Source of the DNA: Leifsonia sp. NPDC080035
Lineage (GTDB): Bacteria > Actinomycetota > Actinomycetes > Actinomycetales > Microbacteriaceae
Reading direction: 5' to 3'
DNA: 64,000 nt
Assembly (NCBI RefSeq): GCF_040050925.1
Contig: NZ_CP157390.1
Location: 310,001 to 374,000, forward strand
This document shows positions 40,862 through 50,480 of this stretch, one piece after another. Position 1 is the first letter of the stretch; every line of letters starts with the position of its first letter. The notes under the pieces were generated by a model that saw only the letters and a program-made list of their open reading frames with translations, was not told where the DNA came from and did not search any database. Made by a program: the position numbers and the translations under genes.

Positions 40862-41575
40862 ATGGCCTCCCCCAGCGACGACGCACCGGCGCCGCACTCG
40901 CAGACCCTCTCCCGCGGCATCCGCGTGCTCGAGGTGCTCGCCGACGCCGACCGCCCGCTGAGCATCGCGGAGCTCGCGGCGGCCCTGGGAGTCCACCGCT
41001 CGATCGTCTACCGCATCCTTCGCACGCTCGAGGACCACGGGCTGGTCGTGAGGAACGCCGCGGGTGCCGCCCAGCTCGGCCCGCGCATGGCGACACTCGC
41101 GCGCTCCGTCTCGCGGAGCCTCCAGTCGGCGGCGCTGCCGCAGCTGAGCGCCGTCGCCAACGAACTCTCCATGACCGCCTTCCTCGCCGTGCTGGACAGG
41201 CACGAGGTCGTCACCCTGGTCAGCATCGAGCCCGCCAACGCGCACGCCTCGGTCGCCCAGCGTCCCGGCACCCGGCATCCGCTCGCGACCGGCGCCCCCG
41301 GCATCGCCATCCAGTCGGCGCTCACCGACGAGCAGTGGCGCGAGCTGCCGGACGAGCATCCGCGCGACGAGGCCGCCATCGCCCGCCGCCGCGGCTACGC
41401 GACGAGCCACGACGAGGTCATCCCCGGCATCGCCTCCGTCGCCGTCCCGCTCGTCGTGCACGGCCAGCCGCTCGCGTCGATCGCCGTCGTCTACGTGGCG
41501 AGCGACAGGGACACCGAGGCGGTCGGCGGCCGCCTCCGCGAGGCGGCCGCCGCCGTCGCGCGCGACCTCGGCTGA
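40862..41575 (+). CDS. IclR-family transcriptional regulator
   Basis: A 237-residue IclR protein: N-terminal winged HTH at about 15-75 (LSIAELAAALGVHRSIVYRILRTLEDHGLV in part), linker helix, and a GAF-like effector domain (about 90-235; ATGAPGIAIQSALTDEQW, GYATSHDEVIPGIASVAVPL). IclR regulators commonly govern aromatic catabolism. It is tail to tail with the FAD monooxygenase gene (1-bp gap), whose upstream palindrome is a plausible target. Confidence 0.87.
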   Translation: MASPSDDAPAPHSQTLSRGIRVLEVLADADRPLSIAELAAALGVHRSIVYRILRTLEDHGLVVRNAAGAAQLGPRMATLARSVSRSLQSAALPQLSAVANELSMTAFLAVLDRHEVVTLVSIEPANAHASVAQRPGTRHPLATGAPGIAIQSALTDEQWRELPDEHPRDEAAIARRRGYATSHDEVIPGIASVAVPLVVHGQPLASIAVVYVASDRDTEAVGGRLREAAAAVARDLG

Positions 41576-41576
41576 C

Positions 41577-43463
41577 TCAGACGGCGGCGGGACGACCGAC
41601 CGCGAGGATGGGCCGGAAGAACGCCCCGAGCTCGTCCCGCGCCGTCAGCGGCAGCACGTCGGCGACGTACTGGTCGGGACGCACGACGACGACCGCACCG
41701 CCGCGGTCGATGCCGCGGGTGTCGAAGATGTCGTCCTTCGGGGAGGCGGCGTACACCTTCTCGTAGTCGATGAGGCCGAACGGGCCGGAGCGCGGCAGGA
41801 ACACCGTCGGCACCCGGCCGATGTCGACTCCGGTGTGATCCTGCTGGTAGATCACCTTCACGTCGAACCAGGCGTCCGCGTCCATCCCCTCCGGCGTCGC
41901 GGCGAGCGGCGAGTCGGGCGAGGTCTCCAGCCAGTCCGCCAGGTCGGCGAGGGCCGACGGCGAGCCCGCCTCCGCCGCGTCGGCGAAGACGTAGATGCGC
42001 CAGCGCCCGTCCGCGCGCGCGTGGTGGCCGAGCTGCACGGGGTTCGTGTCGCACACCCGCTCGACGACAGCGGATTTGAATCGCTTGCCGATCGGGTACC
42101 CCGTGGCGAGCCCCTGGTGCCGCGCCTCCCCGACGATCAGCGACGGCGCATACTCGGTCATGAAACCGGCGGGGAACTCGGCGGTGCGCACGTAGAAGTC
42201 CTCGAGCTCGGTGGGGTCCGCCAGGTCCTCCGGCTTCGTCGCCATCAGCGTCGACCACTGCTTGTCGAAGTCGATGAGGTTCTGCGCCACCACCTGGCGC
42301 TCGGCGGAGTACGTGGCGAGCAGGCTCTCGGGGCTCCGGCCCTCCAGCACGTGGCCGAGCTTCCAGCCGAGGTTGAAGCCGTCCTGCATCGACACGTTCA
42401 TGCCCTGGCCGGCCTTCGCGCTGTGCGTGTGGCAGGCGTCGCCGGTGATGAACACGCGCGGGGTCCGTGTCCCCGCCTCCGGCAGCAGGACGTCGTCGAA
42501 CCGGTCGGTGAGCCGGTGCCCCACCTCGTAGACGCTGTGCCAGGCGACGTTGCGCACGTCCAGCGTGTACGGGTGCAGGATCTCGTTCGCCTTCGCGATG
42601 ATCTGCTCGATGGTCGTCGCCCGCACCGCACCGCTGTCGTCGTGCACCTCGCCGAGGTCCACATACATCCGGAACAGGTAGCCGCCCTCGCGCGGGATGA
42701 GCAGGATGTTGCCGTACTCGGACTGGATGGAGCACTTGGTGCGGATGTCGGGGAAGTCGGTCACGGCGAGAACGTCCATGACGCCCCACGCGTGGTTCGC
42801 CTGGTCACCCGCCAGCGTGCAGCCGATGGACTCGCGCACCTTGCTGCGGGCGCCGTCCGAGCCGACCACGTACTTGGCGCGGACCGTGCGCTGCACGCCC
42901 TCCTGCGGACCGGATGTGCCGACGAGCGTCACGCTCACCGGATACTCGCCGTCGCCGATCTCGAGCCCGCGGAACTCCCAGCCGTAGTCCGGCTTCAGCC
43001 GCGAGGGCGAGTTGGCCGCGAACTCGGCGAAGTAGTCGAGAACGCGGGCCTGGTTCACGATCAGGTGCGGGAACTCGCTGATGCCGGTGGGGTCGTCCAC
43101 CGCTCGGGCGGCGCGGACGATGCGGGTGGGGTCGGCCGGGTCCGGCTTCCAGAAGGCCATCTCGGTGATCCGGTACGCCTCGGCGATGATCCGCTCGGCG
43201 AACCCGAACGCCTGGAAGGTCTCCACGCTTCGCGCCTGGATGCCGTCCGCCTGCCCGATCGCGAGGCGGCCGCCGCGGCGTTCCACGATGCGCGTCGAGA
43301 CGCCGGGGAACTGCGAGAGCTGCGCGGCTGTCACCATCCCGGCCGGCCCGCTGCCGACGATCAGCACGTCCATCTCGTCCGGCAGCTCGTCAGGACGGTC
43401 GATGCCGGACGCGGGGAGCACCCGCGGATCCCCGGAGACGTAGCCGTGGTGGTGGAACTGCAT
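41577..43463 (-). CDS. FAD-dependent aromatic monooxygenase (3-hydroxybenzoate 4-monooxygenase / phenol hydroxylase family)
   Basis: Class-A flavoprotein hydroxylase of 628 residues. Rossmann GxGxxG at 37-42 (DVLIVGSGPAGMVTAAQL), the VVGSDGARSKVRES DG motif, the FITGDACHTHSAKAGQGMN GD motif and a C-terminal thioredoxin-like domain (about 430-628) as in phenol 2-monooxygenase and MobA-type 3-hydroxybenzoate 4-hydroxylase. The MQFHHHGYVSGDPRV start is like that of MobA proteins. The product would be a catechol such as protocatechuate; no ring-cleavage gene is in the window. Exact substrate uncertain. Confidence 0.83.
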   Translation of the reverse strand: MQFHHHGYVSGDPRVLPASGIDRPDELPDEMDVLIVGSGPAGMVTAAQLSQFPGVSTRIVERRGGRLAIGQADGIQARSVETFQAFGFAERIIAEAYRITEMAFWKPDPADPTRIVRAARAVDDPTGISEFPHLIVNQARVLDYFAEFAANSPSRLKPDYGWEFRGLEIGDGEYPVSVTLVGTSGPQEGVQRTVRAKYVVGSDGARSKVRESIGCTLAGDQANHAWGVMDVLAVTDFPDIRTKCSIQSEYGNILLIPREGGYLFRMYVDLGEVHDDSGAVRATTIEQIIAKANEILHPYTLDVRNVAWHSVYEVGHRLTDRFDDVLLPEAGTRTPRVFITGDACHTHSAKAGQGMNVSMQDGFNLGWKLGHVLEGRSPESLLATYSAERQVVAQNLIDFDKQWSTLMATKPEDLADPTELEDFYVRTAEFPAGFMTEYAPSLIVGEARHQGLATGYPIGKRFKSAVVERVCDTNPVQLGHHARADGRWRIYVFADAAEAGSPSALADLADWLETSPDSPLAATPEGMDADAWFDVKVIYQQDHTGVDIGRVPTVFLPRSGPFGLIDYEKVYAASPKDDIFDTRGIDRGGAVVVVRPDQYVADVLPLTARDELGAFFRPILAVGRPAAV

Positions 43464-43500
43464 GGAATGCTCCTCACTTCATCGTGGGCGCGCCTGTTCT

Positions 43501-43525
43501 ATATGCGAACAGCGGATTCGGATAT
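43501..43525. promoter_or_regulatory. Palindrome upstream of monooxygenase gene, candidate IclR operator
   Basis: ATAT-G-CGAA, a 7-nt centre, TTCG-G-ATAT: a 25-bp interrupted palindrome 38 bp before the monooxygenase start, AT-rich at its ends. Confidence 0.55.
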
Positions 43526-43624
43526 CGCGCAGACACAGGATAAACCAGCATTCGGCCCGCGACAACCGCGCCGCGGCGGCGCCGCGGGCGTGCGGAGAGA
43601 AGGAGAGAAGGAAAGAGAGGAGAG

Positions 43625-43697
43625 AGCCGACTGCGGGGTTCGAACCCGCGACCGCTCGCTTACAAGGCGAGTGCTCTACCAGCTGAGCTAAGTCGGC
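43625..43697 (-). tRNA. tRNA-Thr (anticodon TGT)
   Basis: Complete 73-nt cloverleaf. Acceptor stem GCCGACT pairs with AGTCGGC, the anticodon stem is CTCGC/GCGAG with loop CTTGTAA, giving anticodon TGT (reads ACA and other Thr codons). The T arm GCGGGTTCGAACCCGC is canonical. CCA is not encoded. A polypyrimidine tract on the coding strand follows the 3' end. Confidence 0.95.
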
Positions 43698-43724
43698 GTG
43701 CGCTGCGTCGGCCCGGGAACGGCG

Positions 43725-43769
43725 GACGCCCGTCGCGAACCATCCTAGAGGACGGTCGCGACGGGCGTC
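43725..43769 (-). terminator. Hairpin after the DsbA-like gene
   Basis: Perfect 14-bp stem (GACGCCCGTCGCGA and its complement) with a 17-nt loop, 16 bp past the stop and upstream of the tRNA. Confidence 0.7.
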
Positions 43770-43785
43770 GCAACGGTCGAGGGCG

Positions 43786-44688
43786 TCAGCCCGCGGTCGG
43801 GGTGGGCGTCGGCGTGCCGGTCGAGGAGTACTCCTCACCCTGTGCCTGGAGCACGAACGCCTTGAAGTCGTCCGCGCTGGTGAGCGAGCCGGTGTACGGC
43901 TTGCCATTCACCAGGACGAGGAGCGCGTTCCGCATCTGCCGGACATCCGAGTTCGGGATGGGCCCGTTCAGCGCGCGATCGCTCGCCGCGCCGACCCAGG
44001 ACTTGAAGCGGCCGTCGTCGATGCACGCGTCGATGTCGGAGAGGTTGGTGGCCTTCGCGCCCTCGACCCGCTGCTTCAGCTGCTTGTCGGTCAGGCCGGG
44101 GCCGCCCTCCGCCGGCTGCTTCTCGAACAGCGACTGGTTGAAGGCCCAGAACGCGTTCGGCGAGTAGTTGGCGACGCAGGCGGCGGCATTCGCGGCGCGC
44201 AGGGAGTAACGGGTCCCTGCCGAGTGGCTGGTGTAGATGGCGACGGGATGCATCGCCACCGTCACGGCGCCGTCCTTGACCAGCGGCTCCAGCTGCTCCA
44301 GGTTCGTGCGCTGGAACTGCCCGCACAGCTTGCACAGGTAATCGGCGTAGATCCGGATGTCGACCGCACTGCTCGCGCTGGGGTCGGGCGTGCTGGTGAC
44401 GGGCTTCGCGTCGGCGGCGAGCGCCGGCGTCGTCTTCACCTTGAGTCCAGCGCCGATGACGACGCCGTCGCTTGCCATGTTCTTCGGGCCGGGAACCGTG
44501 GGCCGGATCGCGCTCACGATGACGACGGCGACGATCGCCGCGATCGCGAGCACTCCGAGCACGATGCCGCCGGACAGGAGGGCCTTGTTCCTCCGGTCCT
44601 TCCGCTGCTGGGATGTGCGGAGCTGGCGGGCTTTCTCCCGGGCGGCCGCGCGGACGTCGCCGCTGCGGTTGTCGTCGGGATCGGTCAT
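43786..44688 (-). CDS. Membrane-anchored DsbA/thioredoxin-like protein
   Basis: A 300-residue thiol oxidoreductase-like protein. Charged cytoplasmic N-terminus (1-36), one membrane helix (37-60), then an extracytoplasmic thioredoxin fold (about 105-285) with active-site C119-K-L-C122 in IYADYLCKLCGQF, and the later DVRQMRNALLVLVNGKPYTG strand. A Thr-Pro tail closes the protein. Members of this thioredoxin_4 group form or shuffle disulphides in secreted proteins. A third cysteine pair (AACVANY and DACIDD) may form a structural disulphide. Confidence 0.83.
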   Translation of the reverse strand: MTDPDDNRSGDVRAAAREKARQLRTSQQRKDRRNKALLSGGIVLGVLAIAAIVAVVIVSAIRPTVPGPKNMASDGVVIGAGLKVKTTPALAADAKPVTSTPDPSASSAVDIRIYADYLCKLCGQFQRTNLEQLEPLVKDGAVTVAMHPVAIYTSHSAGTRYSLRAANAAACVANYSPNAFWAFNQSLFEKQPAEGGPGLTDKQLKQRVEGAKATNLSDIDACIDDGRFKSWVGAASDRALNGPIPNSDVRQMRNALLVLVNGKPYTGSLTSADDFKAFVLQAQGEEYSSTGTPTPTPTAG

Positions 44689-45016
44689 GTGGGTATCACT
44701 CTCGGGGGTAAGTCGGGCACGCGGGGGGACGCGCGCTGCTGGTCGCTGGTGCAGACGCAACCGGACGATCGTATTCCGGCAGTCTGGGAATAGACCAGAG
44801 ATACACCGCTCGCCGGCCGAATGCACGCTGATCGAGTCCCCCGAGTGCGGGACACGGGGCGGGGAGGGGAGGGCGGCGCCGGTGTGGTCGGAGCACCCCC
44901 GCAGATGCCTTAGTATGGGGCCGTGGCACCGCCGCCCCCTGGACGTCGACGCCACGTTCATCCATTCACAACGGATCGTCCGGCACGTACCTGCCGGTGA
45001 AGGAGACAAAAGAAAA
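44689..45016. promoter_or_regulatory. Divergent 328-bp control region of dsbA-like and msmK-like genes
   Basis: Holds no ORF I can support. For the ATPase gene I see a TAGTAT -10-like box at 44911-44916 (no good -35), a long leader of about 100 nt, a small hairpin CCGGCA-N6-TGCCGG at 44980-44997 and an AAGGAGA ribosome site at 45000. No operator like the sugar LacI palindrome is present, which suggests constitutive expression. Confidence 0.4.
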
Positions 45017-46111
<1,095 letters not shown>

Positions 46112-46131
46112 GGTCCATAGGAGCGAATCCT

Positions 46132-46169
46132 CACTCTGCCGCAGTCCGGACTCGGGCTGCGGCAGAGTG
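46132..46169 (+). terminator. Intrinsic terminator after msmK
   Basis: Perfect 13-bp stem CACTCTGCCGCAG / CTGCGGCAGAGTG, 12-nt loop, followed by CTTTCC. Confidence 0.8.
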
Positions 46170-46200
46170 CTTTCCACCCTTCGTCCCGGAAGGCACCACC

Positions 46201-47505
46201 ATGGCCGGCTCTGTCAACATCACCGCAGCGACCGTCGATCCCGCGCTCCTCGACCTCCCGTGGAACCTGCCGCTCGACCAGTGGTCGAACGAGCACATCG
46301 CGCTGCTGCCCAAGGGCATCAGCCGTCACCTCGTGCGCTTCGCGAACCTCTCCGGCTATGTGATCGCCATCAAGGAGACCACCGCCGAGATGGCGCAGCG
46401 GGAGTACGACATGCTGCGGACCCTGCAACGCCTCGACGTGCCGTGCGTCGATCCCGTCGCCGTGATCAAGAACCGCACCGACGTCGACGGCGACCCGCTG
46501 AACGCCGCGCTCGTCACCCGGCACCTCAAGTTCTCGCTCCCCTACCGGGCGCTGTTCTCGCAGACGCTGCGGCCGGACACCGCGACGCGCCTCGTCGACG
46601 CGCTCGCGGTGCTGCTGGTCCGGCTGCACATCGTCGGGTTCTTCTGGGGCGATGTCTCCCTCTCCAACACCCTGTTCCGCCGCGACGCCGGTGCGTTCGC
46701 CGCCTACCTGGTGGATGCGGAGACGGGCCAGCTGTACGACGGCGGCCTCTCCAACGGGCAGCGCGAGAACGACCTCGAGATCGCGCGCGTGAACATCGCC
46801 GGTGAGCTGATGGACCTGGAGGCCGGCGGCCGAGTCGACGAGGAGCTGGACCCGATCAAGGTCTCCAACGGCATCGTCGCCGCCTACCGCTCGCTCTGGA
46901 AGGAGCTGACCGGCAGCGAGTCGTTCTCCTCCTCGGAGCGCTGGCGGATCAGCCAGCGTGTGGAGCGCCTGAACGAGCTCGGCTTCGACATCGAGGAGCT
47001 GGCGATCCGCACCTCCGACGAGGGCACGACGGTGCGCATCCAGCCGAAGGTCGTCGACGCCGGCCACCACTCGCGGCGCCTCCTGCGTCTCACCGGCCTC
47101 GACACCGGCGAGAACCAGGCCCGCCGGCTGCTCAACGACCTCGACTCCTACGCCGCGACCCTCGGCAAGCAGGGCCTCGACGAGGAGGCGATGGCGCACG
47201 AGTGGCTGATGCGCGTCTTCGAACCGGTCGTCCGCGCCATCCCGTCTGACCTGAAGGGCAAGCTGGAGCCGGCGGAGGTCTTCCACCAGCTGCTCGAGCA
47301 CCGCTGGTTCATGTCGCAGGCCGAGGGCAGGGACGTGCCGCTCGCGGAGGCACTGACCTCGTACATCAACGACATCCTGCGGCACCGCCGCGACGAGGCG
47401 ACGGTCGTCGGGCCGCCGACCGAGACGATGAGCATCCCGGTGATCCGCAGCGCCGCCGGGCTCGACGACGACGAGGACGAGGACGACTGGCGCTCGAAGG
47501 TCTGA
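46201..47505 (+). CDS. DUF4032 kinase-like protein
   Basis: A 434-residue cytoplasmic protein. The N-terminal half (about 30-200) has a WaaP/Kdo-kinase-like look: VIAIKETTAEMAQREYDML (Lys-Glu pair), LVRLHIVGFFWGDVSLSNTLFRR (catalytic-loop-like H...GD...N) and YLVDAETGQLY (DxE, metal-loop position). The C-terminal half (about 200-390) is the DUF4032 domain, ending in an acidic DDDEDEDD tail. Function unknown; widespread in actinobacteria. The ATG has GGAAGGC upstream, 31 bp after the msmK terminator. Confidence 0.75.
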   Translation: MAGSVNITAATVDPALLDLPWNLPLDQWSNEHIALLPKGISRHLVRFANLSGYVIAIKETTAEMAQREYDMLRTLQRLDVPCVDPVAVIKNRTDVDGDPLNAALVTRHLKFSLPYRALFSQTLRPDTATRLVDALAVLLVRLHIVGFFWGDVSLSNTLFRRDAGAFAAYLVDAETGQLYDGGLSNGQRENDLEIARVNIAGELMDLEAGGRVDEELDPIKVSNGIVAAYRSLWKELTGSESFSSSERWRISQRVERLNELGFDIEELAIRTSDEGTTVRIQPKVVDAGHHSRRLLRLTGLDTGENQARRLLNDLDSYAATLGKQGLDEEAMAHEWLMRVFEPVVRAIPSDLKGKLEPAEVFHQLLEHRWFMSQAEGRDVPLAEALTSYINDILRHRRDEATVVGPPTETMSIPVIRSAAGLDDDEDEDDWRSKV

Positions 47506-47586
47506 TGCGGCGGCCCCCGCTCGGGAGGCGGTGCCCGCGGCGCGGTTCGGCTACGCTCTGACTGTCCGTGGCAGCGAAGGAGCCCG

Positions 47587-47991
47587 ATGTCGAACAGCCA
47601 CCCGTCCGGGCAGCCGCCCTACCCGCCGCAGCCGTACCAGGGCCAGCAGCCCTACCCGGGCCAGCCGTACCCCGGTCAGCCCTACCCCGGTCAGCCCTAC
47701 GGCCAGCCGTACGCCGTCGCTCCGTACGGATACGCGGCGCCGCGCACGAACACCCTGGCGATCGTCTCGCTCGTCTCCGCCTTCGTCGTGAGCATCGTCG
47801 CCGTCATCACCGGGCACATCGCGCTCTCGCAGATCAAGCGCACCGGCGAGACCGGCCGCGGGCTGGCGCTGGCCGGGCTCATCATCGGCTATGTGGGCGT
47901 CGGCTTCACCGTGCTGTTCTTCATCATCTGGCTGGCCGCGGTCGTGTCGCTCCTGAACGTCGGCTACGCCACCACCGGCCTCGCCAGCTGA
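47587..47991 (+). CDS. DUF4190 membrane protein with PYPGQ repeats
   Basis: A 134-residue protein. The first 50 residues are a Pro/Tyr/Gln-rich tail with tandem PYPGQ units; then TNTLAIVSLVSAFVVSIVAVITGHIAL forms helix 1, QIKRTGETGRGLALAGLIIGY the conserved DUF4190 loop, and a second helix covers about 93-125. Two-helix membrane protein of unknown role, common in actinobacteria. AAGGAG ribosome site; a TACGCT box lies further upstream at 47552. Confidence 0.8.
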   Translation: MSNSHPSGQPPYPPQPYQGQQPYPGQPYPGQPYPGQPYGQPYAVAPYGYAAPRTNTLAIVSLVSAFVVSIVAVITGHIALSQIKRTGETGRGLALAGLIIGYVGVGFTVLFFIIWLAAVVSLLNVGYATTGLAS

Positions 47992-48014
47992 CACTCACCC
48001 GGCAATCGCCGAGC

Positions 48015-49025
48015 TCAGCGCTTCTCGGCGCGCAGCTTCGAGATCTCGTATAGGGTGACGCTCGCGGCGATGCCCGCGTTCAGCGACTCCGTGGTCGCGC
48101 TGATCGGGATGGACACGACGGCGTCGCAGGTCTCGGTGACGAGCCGCGACAGGCCCTTGCCCTCGCTGCCGACCACGATGACCACCGGCCGGTCCGCGAA
48201 CGACAGGCCGGGGAGGCTGGTGTCGCCGTCGCCGTCGAGGCCGAGCACGAAGACGCCCGCCTTCTTGAACTCCTTCAGCGTCTGGGTCAGGTTCGCGGCC
48301 ATCGCGACGGGCGTGCGCGCGGCCGCCCCGGCCGACGTCTTCCACGCCGACGCGGTCATCCCGACCGAGCGGCGCTGCGGGATGATGACACCCTGACCGC
48401 CGAACGCGGCCGTCGAGCGGATGATCGCGCCGAGGTTGCGCGGGTCGGTGATGCCATCGAGCGCGACGAACAGCGGCACGTCACCCTTGCGCAGCGTCAG
48501 GTCGAGCAGCTCGCCCGGATGCGCGTACTCGTACGGCGGCACCTTCAGCGCGACGCCCTGGTGCACGGCGTCGCGTCCGGCCAGGCGGTCGAGCTCCGGA
48601 CGCATGACCTCGAGCACCGGGATGGCCCGGCCGGTGGCGAGGGAGAGGATCTCCTTCATCCGGTCGTCCATCTCCGCGCGCGCGGCGATGTACAGCGTCG
48701 ACGCCGGGATCTTCGCGCGGAGCGCCTCCAGCACCGAGTTGCGGCCGGTGACGATCTCGCTCTCGTCCCCGCTCTTCGCGCGGCGGGCGGCGCCGGACGC
48801 TCCGCGCGGCGCGCCGTCGCGGCCGCCGCGCTGCTCTGCCTTCGCCGCCGCGCGCTCGCGCAGCTGCTTGTTCTTGTAGGCGACGTGGTACTCGCGGTCC
48901 TCCGCCTTGGGCGTGGGGCCGCGGCCTTCCAGCGCCTTGCGGCCGTGGCCGCCCGTGCCGACCTGGGGGCCCTTCTTGCCCTTCCTCACGGCGCCGCCGC
49001 GGGGCTTTCCACCCGAGTTCTTCAT
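48015..49025 (-). CDS. rlmB: 23S rRNA (guanosine-2'-O-)-methyltransferase (SpoU/TrmH family)
   Basis: SPOUT methyltransferase of 336 residues. A basic Gly/Lys/Arg-rich N-terminal extension (about 1-95) may bind rRNA; then the RlmB substrate-binding domain (IVTGRNSVLEALRAKIP) and the knotted catalytic domain with DPRNLGAIIRSTAAFG, VVGSEGKGLSRL and IPISATTESLNAGIAASV, the three SpoU motifs. The ATG overlaps the cysS stop by 4 bp. The pairing with cysS, ispD/F and carD is conserved in actinobacteria. Confidence 0.9.
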   Translation of the reverse strand: MKNSGGKPRGGAVRKGKKGPQVGTGGHGRKALEGRGPTPKAEDREYHVAYKNKQLRERAAAKAEQRGGRDGAPRGASGAARRAKSGDESEIVTGRNSVLEALRAKIPASTLYIAARAEMDDRMKEILSLATGRAIPVLEVMRPELDRLAGRDAVHQGVALKVPPYEYAHPGELLDLTLRKGDVPLFVALDGITDPRNLGAIIRSTAAFGGQGVIIPQRRSVGMTASAWKTSAGAAARTPVAMAANLTQTLKEFKKAGVFVLGLDGDGDTSLPGLSFADRPVVIVVGSEGKGLSRLVTETCDAVVSIPISATTESLNAGIAASVTLYEISKLRAEKR

Positions 49026-50455
49026 GCTTCGATGCTCCAATGCGACCCCGTCGGGGTGTCTTCGATGGTGATGCCGGCTCCGGTCAGTTCTTCGCGGATG
49101 CGGTCGGCGGCGGCGAAGTCGCGCGCCTGCCGCGCCTCCTGCCTGTCCTCCAGCAGCCGGGCGATCAGCGTGCCCAGCGCGCGCTCGGCGGATGACGAGC
49201 CCGTCTGGTGCCAGTGCGGCGACAGCGGATTGATGCCGAGGACCTCGGTCATCGCGAGCACATGCCCGCGCGCGGTCGCGGCGGCCTCCAAGTCTTCCGC
49301 ATCCAGCGCAGCGTTTCCTGAACGCACGGTCTCGTGCAGCACGGCGAGCGCCTGCGGAACGGCCAGGTCGTCGTCCATCGCCTCGGCGAACGCGCCGGGG
49401 ACGATCTCGACGCCGCTTCCGGCGAACCGGGTCCCGCCGAGACGCCGGTCCACCCGCTCGAAGAAGCCGGCGATGCGGTCGAGCGCTGCCTCCGCCTCGG
49501 CGAGCGAGCCGTCGTGGTAGTCGATGGTCGAGCGATAGTGCGCCGAACCGAGGTAGTAGCGGACGACCAGGGGACGCGCGGCACCGAGCAGGTCGGCCGC
49601 GTACACGGAGTTGCCGAGCGACTTGCTCATCTTCTGGCCGTTGACGTGGACGAGCCCGTTGTGCACCCAGTAGTTGGCGAACGCGTCGCCCGCCGCGGTG
49701 GACTGCGCAAGCTCGTTCTCGTGGTGCGGGAAGCGCAGGTCGAGCCCGCCGCCGTGGATGTCGAAGTGGTCGCCGAGGTAGCGACGGGACATGGCCGAGC
49801 ACTCGATGTGCCAGCCCGGACGGCCGTCGCCCCACGGCGACCCGAAGGAGGCCGAGGCCGGCTCGTCGTCCTTCCTGCCCTTCCACAGGGCGAAGTCGCG
49901 CGGGTCGCGCTTGGCGCGCGGGTCCGCGTCGGCCGCCGCCTCCATGTTGTCGATGCTCTGCCGGGTGAGCTCGCCGTAGGCCGGCCAGCTCTTCACGTCG
50001 AAGTAGACGTCGCCGGAACCGTCCTCGGCGGCGTACGCGTGGCCGCGCTGGATGAGCCGCTCGATGATCTCCTGCATCTGCGGGATGCTGGCGGTCGCAC
50101 GCGGCTCGTAGGTGGGCGGGAGCACGCCGAGCGCGGTGTAGCCGGCGGTGAACTCGAGCTCGAACCGGTACGCGAGCGCCCACCACTGCTCGGCGGACCC
50201 CTCGGACTGCGCGGCCGCCGCGTTCATCAGGATCTTGTCGTCGATGTCGGTGACGTTGCGGACCAGCGTGACGTCGAAGCCGCGGTACCCGAGCCAGCGC
50301 CGCAGCTGGTCGTAGACGAGCGCGGAGCGCAGGTGCCCGATATGCGGCGAGGACTGCACCGTGGGACCGCAGACGTACATCCCCACTTCGCCCGGTCGCA
50401 ACGGGACGAAGTCGCGCAGGGCGCCGGCCTTCGTGTCGAACAGTCGCAGAGTCAC
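49022..50455 (-). CDS. cysS: Cysteinyl-tRNA synthetase
   Basis: Class I synthetase of 477 residues charging tRNA-Cys. HIGH motif in SSPHIGHLRSAL, zinc ligands starting at MYVCGPTV, GWHIECSAM and HHENELAQS, KMSKS in NGQKMSKSLGN, and a C-terminal helical DALR-like and anticodon region. Length normal. GTG start with a TAGGCT box 6 nt upstream and no ribosome site, so likely leaderless. Stop overlaps the rlmB start. Confidence 0.95.
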   Translation of the reverse strand: MTLRLFDTKAGALRDFVPLRPGEVGMYVCGPTVQSSPHIGHLRSALVYDQLRRWLGYRGFDVTLVRNVTDIDDKILMNAAAAQSEGSAEQWWALAYRFELEFTAGYTALGVLPPTYEPRATASIPQMQEIIERLIQRGHAYAAEDGSGDVYFDVKSWPAYGELTRQSIDNMEAAADADPRAKRDPRDFALWKGRKDDEPASASFGSPWGDGRPGWHIECSAMSRRYLGDHFDIHGGGLDLRFPHHENELAQSTAAGDAFANYWVHNGLVHVNGQKMSKSLGNSVYAADLLGAARPLVVRYYLGSAHYRSTIDYHDGSLAEAEAALDRIAGFFERVDRRLGGTRFAGSGVEIVPGAFAEAMDDDLAVPQALAVLHETVRSGNAALDAEDLEAAATARGHVLAMTEVLGINPLSPHWHQTGSSSAERALGTLIARLLEDRQEARQARDFAAADRIREELTGAGITIEDTPTGSHWSIEA

Positions 50456-50461
50456 ACGCTA

Positions 50462-50467
50462 AGCCTA
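50462..50467 (-). promoter_or_regulatory. Putative -10 box, leaderless start of cysS
   Basis: TAGGCT, 6-nt gap (TAGCGT) to the GTG at 50455. A shifted reading of TAGCGT directly at the start codon is less likely. Confidence 0.5.
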
Positions 50468-50480
50468 CGGGTGGGAGCCG

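Noticed and set aside
43625..43697. tRNA-Thr as an integration site
   Set aside because: No integrase and no second copy of the tRNA 3' end seen nearby.
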